From positions 1-37,783 of the forward strand of contig JALLPB010000531.1 of NCBI GenBank assembly GCA_036939975.1: a DNA stretch of 37,783 bases. Direction: 5' to 3'. Made by a program: the position numbers and the translations under genes. Numbering within the stretch: position 1 is the first letter of the stretch; each line of letters begins with the position of its first letter. The notes under the pieces are model-generated. The model did not search any database. It was not told the DNA's origin and saw only the letters and a program-made list of their open reading frames with translations. This DNA comes from Cyclostephanos tholiformis. Taxonomy: Eukaryota > Bacillariophyta > Thalassiosirophyceae > Thalassiosirales > Thalassiosiraceae. Of this stretch, positions 31,396-37,783 are shown one piece after another.

Positions 31396-32066
31396 TCGTG
31401 GAGCGACGGGATGCGCTGCTACGCGCCATCTCCTCGAAATCGAGCGACGACGTCGTCGGGCATGCCATCGACGAACTCGTGCCCTTCGGTCCCTTCCTAA
31501 AGACCTCCTCCTCCTACGAATCGGCCCTCGATGGATCGTGGAAGTTGCTATGGTACAACAAGTCCGACTTCTCCCCGTTGCTTAATCTGCCATATCCATT
31601 GCGTCCTGACTCGTATCAGTATTTCGGATCGGTCGCGGTTAAGGAGGTGGGCGAGGGACGGGCCGCTCAGGGACTGACGGGTGGCGTCGTAAGCGCTATC
31701 TTCGGAAAGGAATCGGAACTTTGGCTATCGTCGGGCGTCGTCGCCACGACATCGACGAAGACGTCGGCGTCGACGCCCTCGTCTATCCCAACAACGCTGA
31801 TCATATATCCGCCCTTTCGGCTGCAGCTCGGGACGAACCCCTTAGGGGGGAGGGGGGGGGAAGAGAAGCGCACCATCGTCGAATCGGAATCCGACGCCGA
31901 CTTTCGTAAGGTCAACGCCCGATCCGCCGAGGCGCAATCGGCCCCAAGGAACGAATACGAGCAACTATACCTCGAGGATTTCGGTAAGGGGAGTTTACGA
32001 GTGAGCGTGATTACCAAGGGGGATCCGGTGATTGTGGGGGACATGTTCGTGCATCAGAAATTGTGA
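30999..32066 (+). CDS. Plastid-targeted PAP/fibrillin-like protein
   Basis: Intronless, 355 residues. [24 protein letters not shown] looks like a signal peptide with Phe at the predicted cleavage site, the pattern of bipartite import into complex plastids. At residues 71-101 a twin-arginine element ([12 protein letters not shown]) and a weakly hydrophobic run ending ASA suggest a second, thylakoid-lumen (Tat) signal. A Ser run from (TCG)n repeats follows. The mature part contains [20 protein letters not shown] and, near the end, [20 protein letters not shown]. These match the start and end motifs of PAP/fibrillin domains, which bind lipophilic molecules at thylakoids or plastoglobules. The family call is by motif shape only; a lipocalin-like protein is the alternative. 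A run of Gs at about 31845-31860 in the coding region risks a sequencing error. Confidence 0.55.
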
Positions 32067-32894
32067 TTTTGTCGGTCGTTCGCTGTTTTTGTCATTGCGA
32101 GGGCCTTAAGTCACTATTTTAAGAGGAGGAGGGAAGAGAGTTAGGGTTAGTAGTACATGCACACAAAGAGAGAGGAATGGGCCCTTCGTTTCGTTATTTG
32201 TAATTTGTCCTTCCTCCCGGTTCATGTGCATAATCATACTGCTCCCTAGCGAGGATGATATAAGGATTTTATCTTCACTGGACAAAATTCATTTCTTAAC
32301 AGTCCACCATATCCCACAATTCAGTCGATGAGGATTGCAGGAAGTAGGTTGGGATTTTGTAGAGAGTTCGTCTCTTTGTACCAAGAGTTCACACGTGGGG
32401 CACATCCCATATGCTGTCAATAACCCATTATCAAAGCCTACCTATCATATCATCAAGCTACAGCTCTTGGTTGAGGACGAGATCATGGTACTATCAAATT
32501 GCCTTCTTTTCAAACAAAGAGTTGTCAGAGTGTGTATCTGCCTGTAGGTTGTTGGTCAGTAGTTTAGTTGACCCATGTCCCTATGAGATTGGTTTGCAGG
32601 TTTAGATAAGTTGTCTCATGTGAATATGGCTGAAGTGGATGTGGAAACCATTTCATTTGGATCTGGAGCCTTAACCACTGCTTTTGTAGTAGCAGTGCAG
32701 TAACCTATTAGATTCAAGTGGGTCTGGAGCCTCAACCATTGCAAGTTGACGTCTTTTGTAGTCCCACAGTAACCCAGGATTAATGTAAATTTCCAAAATG
32801 CTGTGGCACAAACTTGTGGTGGCAATGTCATGATTATGGATCCCACTGTCTATCCACAGCATATGAATGTTCCCAAATGCCTTGCATATATTTG
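32067..32894. other. Gene-free stretch
   Basis: Holds the 3' flank of the PAP-like gene and an imperfect short repeat: GGATCTGGAGCCTTAACCACTG (about 32659) and GGGTCTGGAGCCTCAACCATTG (about 32722), each followed by TTTTGTAGT and CAGTAACC. This could be a relic of a mobile element. No gene is supported. Confidence 0.4.
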
Positions 32895-33175
32895 CTTGGT
32901 TGTGAATTCCGCTGGAATCACACCCCTCGCTGGGAGGTCCGGAATCGGAATTTCCACTTCCGATTCCGGAATTCCGGTAATTTTCGTCGGAAAATCGCGC
33001 AAAAATTTGTGGCGGGAAGGCAATTAATTAGCAAATAAAAAAGGCGCGAACGTGGAAGGAACGCCATTTCCGTTCGGAACCAGAATCAGAATCGGAAGAA
33101 ATTGGGTCGAAAAAGGGTCCGGAATCGGAAATTCTCCGGAATTCTCCGGAATTCCGCTCGGAATTCACAACCAAG
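32895..33175. mobile_element. Small foldback/MITE-like element
   Basis: CTTGGTTGTGAATTCCG (32895-32911) is the exact reverse complement of 33159-33175, giving 17-base terminal inverted repeats around a 281-base unit. Inside are mirrored stretches rich in TCCGGAATCGGAA and GGAATTCCGG (32938-32975 and 33116-33155), which also pair. No coding sequence and no clear target-site duplication are seen. Confidence 0.65.
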
Positions 33176-33310
33176 ATGACGATGATGACGATGATGACGA
33201 TGGCAACTACAACCACGACAACAATAACAACAACAGCAATGAGGACAATGACAATGGTGATGACAACGATGATACTGATGACTGCAATGAAGATGATGAC
33301 AATGAGAACT
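33176..33310. repeat. GAT/GAC/AAC trinucleotide-rich tract
   Basis: Imperfect GATGAC and AACAAC repeats start directly at the right end of the foldback element. Any frame gives Asp/Asn-rich low complexity, similar to 12540-12760, so the apparent open readings are not taken as genes. Confidence 0.7.
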
Positions 33311-33912
33311 ACGCAGCCTCCCTACCGCAATCTTTGCCATTGTCCCCCATGCCCCCCTCCCGCCCCCACATCATCACTAACGTAGCTTGTTGACAACGAC
33401 AAACAAAAACGTATCTCCCCCCTCCCCCCCTCCCCTCAACGACAAAAACAGCACAATCTCTCCTATTGCATTTGTTGCCCCACATCACCAACGTGGCTCG
33501 ATGACTATCTATTGTGGGGGTGGGACTCGATGACAAAATACGAGCGTCGTTGGCCATGCGGAGCGTTACGAAAAAGTAAGATTTTCTAGTACATTCGAGC
33601 GGGAACGAAACAAATCGTGCGTTTCGCGTTCGTTTCGCTTTTCAATCTCCCCTGCCTCCCTCTCTCCCAAGATCAGAGCCTATCAGAGCAAGCACAACAA
33701 ACAAGTCGTCGAGAAACGATAAAATAATATCTCAGACCCATGTCCCATGTCCAATGTCGTCGCTGATGTGCACCTCAACGAGTCGCCGGACGTGACTTTA
33801 CATCAAGAGGCAGCGACGAGCGAGTTTGTCAAACCGACCTCGCTAATAACTCGTCATCCATATCATGTTCGCGGTCGATCGTTCGCGGCGCGGATCCTCG
33901 GGGCCGACTACG
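33311..33912. promoter_or_regulatory. Upstream region of the membrane-RRM gene
   Basis: Pyrimidine-rich stretches (33410-33435) and a GTTTCG/CGAAAC-rich segment (33606-33640) precede the gene. Frames are open upstream of the chosen start, both in the gene's own frame back to 33865 and in another frame from 33747, but neither has features of protein. Confidence 0.4.
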
Positions 33913-36258
33913 ATGCCTACTATTTTAGCCGACGCCTCCGCCGCCGCCGCCGCCGTCATCGTCATCCTGTCGATCGTTCGCGCGAACGCCCAGGAGACTA
34001 CGGCGCTCATCCCCACGTCAATGACAACGCTCGCCCCCCTCGTTCCGATATCCTACGCCCCGATGACGATATCCTCTGGATCGGACCTATCCCACCCTCC
34101 CTCCCCGACGACTACGATTACTACGACGACCACCCTTCCCCATCCCCCGTCGCCGCCTCCGAGTCCCACCTCCCCCCCCTCGTACTCGCCGAGCGTCGCG
34201 CCGATGATGCCGTCACCCTCGACCTCGCCCTCGACCCTAGGGATATCGACCGTGACGAGACGGTGCATCCAGAACATCGAGGTCGAGACGGCCGAGCCAT
34301 TCGATGGAGTGCAGATGGAGATATATCAGCTCCTGATGCAGAGCTACACGTCGAAGATAGGGCATTACTACACCGAGCCTCAGATAGTTACGATATGCAA
34401 CATCACCGATCAGGAGGTGGCGGGGGGTAACCCCGACGGAGGAGGGGAGGGGGGACGGGATAGGAGGAGTAGGAGGATCGCGAGGGGGTCGTGGTGGTCG
34501 TCGGGGGGGTTCCTTCGGAGGACGATGCGTCGTCGGCCTTTGCTGTTCGGATGGTGGACCGACGATGGCGATCGGTATGACGGCATCATCGACGACGACG
34601 ACGGCGGCGGCGGTGTTCAAAAACTAGGGTGGACGACGCGCCGTCCCGGTCGTGACCTCGTCGAGGACGTGACCACGCGCAACCTCATCGTCATGTCCTT
34701 CACCATGACGTACGAGACGCGATACGGCATCGATATATCGAACTATCCCTTCCTATTCTCGGATTACATCGTATCGAACCTGGAAAACGTCACGATCGAC
34801 ATGCAAGAGCGGTTCCTCCCGGTCGTGGCCGCGATGGAGGTGATCGTTTACAATCCGGATCCGACGATAGCGCCAAGTCCGACGCCTACGACGTCGAGTC
34901 CAACCACGTCGAGGCCGATCGAGTCGAGCGCGGGCCTCATAAGCGATCCGCCGAGCTTCGTCGTCGGGTTGGCGGCGGGACTTACGTTCGCGGGCGCGGT
35001 GGTGCTGTTCGCGATAGGGTACCTGTACGTGCAACGGAGGAAGCGTCGGAACAATGAGGGGACGGGGGGTGTTACTTCCAACGTCGTCGATCGGGCGGTC
35101 CCGTCCTGGGAGGAGGAGGAGGGGACCGAGATCGACGATGCCACGTACGACGTCGACGGGGATGTGCGTCGAACGTCGTCCGAGGACGACGAGGAGCTAC
35201 GTGCGATCAGCAACGTTTCGAACGATTGGGTACGCCACCGGGGCGTGGACGACGTCCATTTTTCCAGTCCCCTCTCGAACCCATCGATGGTGAGCGAGGG
35301 GGGGGGGTCCCTCTCGTCGAACGGGGACGATTACCAAGAGAGAATGGGAGGACGTGGCGGCGTGCGGGTGGACGCGCTACAGGACGAATTCGACCAGTAC
35401 AAGAACGAGGACCTAGAGCACATGAGGAACGGCGTCGAGGAGTCGGTATATGGCGCCGAGGGCATGATGAGTCTCGCCATGACTCGCGCGTTGATGGACG
35501 ACGAGGACGCGGACATGCACCCTAGTTGGGGCGAGGCAGAAGACCCGGAAAGCATCGAGGCGAACGCGCTATGCGAGACGAATGACTGGCTGAGGAAGAA
35601 CGAGCTCACGACGCTGGATGAGAGGTTAGTTTCTCAACTCTTTATCCCCCCCTCCCGTTAGTCTTGCCCATCTTCGCGCTCTTACATCGTCATGAATTCG
35701 ACTTGACCATTCTACTTGTTTCGGGAAAAACAAAAAAAAACTCCCTCGTCCAGGAACTTATTCTTTCAAGAATTACTGAACAGAATGGTGCTCACCGTCC
35801 GAAGGGGAATGGCGAGTCCGTCGACTGGTACTCTTGCAATACACTGCTGCGCCGCGATGCTGGGCTTACAACTTGAGAAGGATATCCCGAATAACGTCCT
35901 TCTGGTACACGGCATGAGGAAAATCAATGACATATCGTTAGGCCGAAAGTATTTAATGGATGCGTTCAAATCATTCGGGGACATCGAAGCGGCCGCTATT
36001 GCGCCGTGCAATAGGGGGTTCGGTGAGTTAGTTCCTTTCGTGATGGAAACTATCCAACCTCTACACATTTAGGCACAAACATTCTCATCATGATCATGTC
36101 GCGTTTCCGATGTCAACGTCTTTCTGTTAGGTTTCGTGCGCTTTGTAAGTCCAAAATCTGTACAGCGTGCGCTTGAACTGTTCAAAATTTCCGAGATCGA
36201 AGTTCAGGACGTATCTGTCATGATCAAATCTTTGAAGGCGGATGCTCCCGCCGAATGA
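33913..36258 (+). CDS. Single-pass membrane protein with a cytoplasmic RRM RNA-binding domain
   Basis: Predicted join of 33913-35624, 35754-36022 and 36131-36258, 702 residues. Introns are 129 bases (GTTAGT...CCAG) and 108 bases (GTGAGT...TTAG), with compatible phases. The start MPTILADASA was chosen because it gives a signal peptide (AAAAAVIVILSIVRANA). A Pro/Ser/Thr stalk (about 35-115), a folded extracellular region with NIT, NVT sites, a second PTTS stalk and a transmembrane segment (about 349-371, FVVGLAAGLTFAGAVVLFAI) followed by RRKRR put the rest in the cytosol. The acidic tail runs into a helical block (NLFFQELLNRMVLTVRRGM) and an RRM at about 618-694 with RNP2 VLLVHGM and RNP1 RGFGFVRF. 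RRMs bind single-stranded RNA. If unspliced the first exon would stop at 35661, so two genes remain possible. Confidence 0.7.
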
Positions 36259-36979
36259 AATTATTGACTCGGCGACCCATTTATCTTAACACCATCAAAA
36301 AGTTCAATTTTGATCACAGTGTATTTGGTGTAAAAGAATGCTGGAGGGCTCTTTGCTATCAATGGCTAAGCAAAAAAATGCAATTAAGTTTTTGACAGTT
36401 GATTGCCCTGTAATGACTGTGGAGGGAAAGGAAGTGTGAATTCAGCTAAGAGGGAAGAGGAATGGTATGTCAAGATTATCTCTAACGATTGTAGTGAACT
36501 GAAGAATGTTCATCAAAAAAATTTATAGACATATTGCTACACCGTATTGAACCCGGTAGGCTCCTTCTTTATCTGTAAGTAGCGAAACGCAATAACTTCT
36601 GTGCCCTCAACTTTGGTGCACACAACAAAATTATATGGCGCTTGACAAATGAGAACTGAGCTTATAACCATTTTAGCTGGTTCGCAACTCGTAGATGGAG
36701 ATGACAGTTATAGAGGAAATTGGATAGAAATGTTACATCTCAGCTCTACTTTAGTATACATGGAAATAGTAATAGGTCTTGGATTTACTCGACGCCTCGG
36801 GACCGACATACTAGTGCATAATTCATCTTTCAGCAAACCGCAATCGACGGGGTCATGATGATTGCCACGGTAGGGAGAGCGCGCTTCGGAGAGCACACCA
36901 CAGATCTTCTTCCGTCCATCGCGAATGAAAGATTTACAATGCTCGAATGAGGAGCGAAAAGGCAGCGAGGATCGATCTC
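36259..36979. other. Gene-free stretch
   Basis: 3' flank of the membrane-RRM gene and downstream flank of the next, minus-strand gene. A 69-codon reading at 36649-36858 has no protein-like features. Nothing else is seen. Confidence 0.45.
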
Positions 36980-37417
36980 CTAGTCCACAATTTGATGAAA
37001 GAGCACCTCGTCCTCGGAGTGACAGACGGTATCCTTCGGATACGCGTTCATTAATTCCTCCTCGAGGCTTCGACCGTTATTTCGCGTAGACCATGACATG
37101 TCATGTCCTAGGAGGCGGGTTAAGACGCTCTTGGCCGCAGATGCCACCCCGAGTCCCTGCTGCTGGGACGATGACGATGACCGGGGGGAGGCGAGAATCG
37201 ACGCTTTCCCTGCGCTCTCCTTCGCTTTCTTGGAGAAATAATCCTGCGAAAATGCAACGAGCTGTCTTCCCTGTTCGGGGACGAGGAATGTCGACGTCGA
37301 CGTCGTCGTGGCCGTGGCGCAGTTCGACGTGGCGGCATTGACGGCCTTGGGGGCGAATGCGGACGTCGATCCGAGGACAGCGGCGAATGCCAATGCGAGG
37401 TGGGCGGTGCGGGTCAT
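36980..37417 (-). CDS. Small plastid-targeted protein of unknown function
   Basis: From ATG at 37415-37417, 145 residues: MTRTAHLALAFAAVLGSTSA then FAPKAV, a textbook bipartite plastid signal (signal peptide, Phe at +1 of the TSA|FAP cleavage motif, then a Ser/Thr/Ala-rich transit-like stretch). An upstream in-frame ATG at 37465 would spoil the signal. The mature part has a Ser/Gln-rich segment and ends in a conserved-looking acidic tail (SLEEELMNAYPKDTVCHSED, EVLFHQIVD). I do not recognise a domain. The location would be the plastid stroma, or thylakoid-associated. This signal is the best single indicator that the window is from a diatom or a close algal relative. Confidence 0.65.
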   Translation of the reverse strand: MTRTAHLALAFAAVLGSTSAFAPKAVNAATSNCATATTTSTSTFLVPEQGRQLVAFSQDYFSKKAKESAGKASILASPRSSSSSQQQGLGVASAAKSVLTRLLGHDMSWSTRNNGRSLEEELMNAYPKDTVCHSEDEVLFHQIVD

Positions 37418-37783
37418 ATTTTTATTTGAGTTGGGAATTTGATTTGCGGGTGGGGTCAGGACCAAGGGAGGAGGAATGTTGTGGCAGGGAGGCTAGGAGA
37501 AGGGCGTTGGAATAAAAAAATATAATATGGTACTATTCAATATTCCATCAACAACAGAGAGAGTGATAGAGGAGGACGACCTCCCAGGAGGAGTGGTTGT
37601 TCTTCGCTGTGTCAAAATTCAAGTGCGTGTTCACCTGTCCACCATGACTATTTGTTCCTACATATCGTTGTCTACGAGGATGCGCTTCGGTGCAGCTGTC
37701 TTCAATGTATTATTTATGTATTTATGTTCGGGTTATGTACAAAATGCAACCAAGGTAGTATTTACAAAAATTTTACTCTAGCT
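37418..37783. other. Trailing stretch
   Basis: Holds the promoter side of the small plastid protein gene. A plus-strand reading of 84 codons (37527-37781) has no features beyond a short hydrophobic run and reaches the window edge; not supported as a gene. Confidence 0.4.

Noticed and set aside
32655..32775. A tRNA or SINE head suggested by the GGAGCCT.AACCA.TG repeats
   Set aside because: No cloverleaf or A/B-box pair could be laid out; only a short imperfect repeat is visible.
33052..33393. Asp/Asn-rich plus-strand reading as a gene
   Set aside because: It starts inside the foldback element and consists mostly of trinucleotide repeat, with no independent support.
33747..34430. 227-codon plus-strand reading overlapping the membrane-RRM gene
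   Set aside because: It is a GC-rich shadow frame without a signal peptide or motifs; the other frame gives a full signal, stalk and transmembrane layout.

Overview
This window looks like nuclear chromosomal DNA of a photosynthetic stramenopile, most likely a diatom. Genes carry short GT-AG introns of about 90-140 bases. One small protein begins with a signal peptide ending in an ASAFAP-type motif (TSAFAP), the mark of import into a complex secondary plastid. The transposable elements (a LINE-like family, a transposase with a zinc-finger N-terminus and a SWIM-domain Mutator-like transposase) read like families I associate with diatoms. No genus can be named from the sequence alone. All family names come from recognising motifs by eye; no search was run.

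Layout. Positions 1-12 kb are a graveyard of retroelements. A long, decayed LINE-like element lies on the minus strand (about 462-7080). A 5'-truncated second LINE (8166-9978) sits between perfect 18-bp target-site duplications and splits a degenerate plus-strand coding region (7211-10242). A minisatellite (11.2-11.8 kb) and a short TTGTTATATTG-type repeat follow. Positions 12.4-22.6 kb form an AT-rich block of DNA-transposon genes. It holds an Asp-rich ORF that runs, through an apparent one-base frameshift, into a Zn2Cys6 cluster plus 2OG-Fe(II) dioxygenase-like protein. Next, convergent with it, is a large transposase (936 codons, one internal TGA). Then come a divergent coiled-coil accessory-type gene, a 5'-truncated Mutator-like transposase with SWIM and zinc-knuckle motifs, and two arrays of short repeats resembling subterminal protein-binding sites.

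Positions 22.7-37.8 kb are GC-richer and carry host genes. These are a signal-peptide/Ser-Thr-Pro stalk/transmembrane/PDZ protein with a tandemly duplicated intron-exon unit, an eroded FAD-monooxygenase-like fragment, a small putative secreted or plastid protein, and an RS-rich protein whose polyproline tract contains a poly-G assembly ambiguity. They are followed by a plastid-targeted PAP/fibrillin-like protein with a possible twin-arginine signal, a foldback element, and a second single-pass membrane protein. Splice phase joins the cytoplasmic tail of that last protein to an RRM RNA-binding domain. A small ASAFAP-type plastid protein ends the window.

The three points most worth following are these. 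First, the Zn2Cys6 plus dioxygenase gene sits 92 bp from a transposase and is a candidate element-borne nucleic-acid or chromatin oxidase. Second, a membrane receptor-like protein appears fused to an RRM. Third, ordered GTGACG and 19-bp repeat arrays lie beyond the Mutator-like gene.
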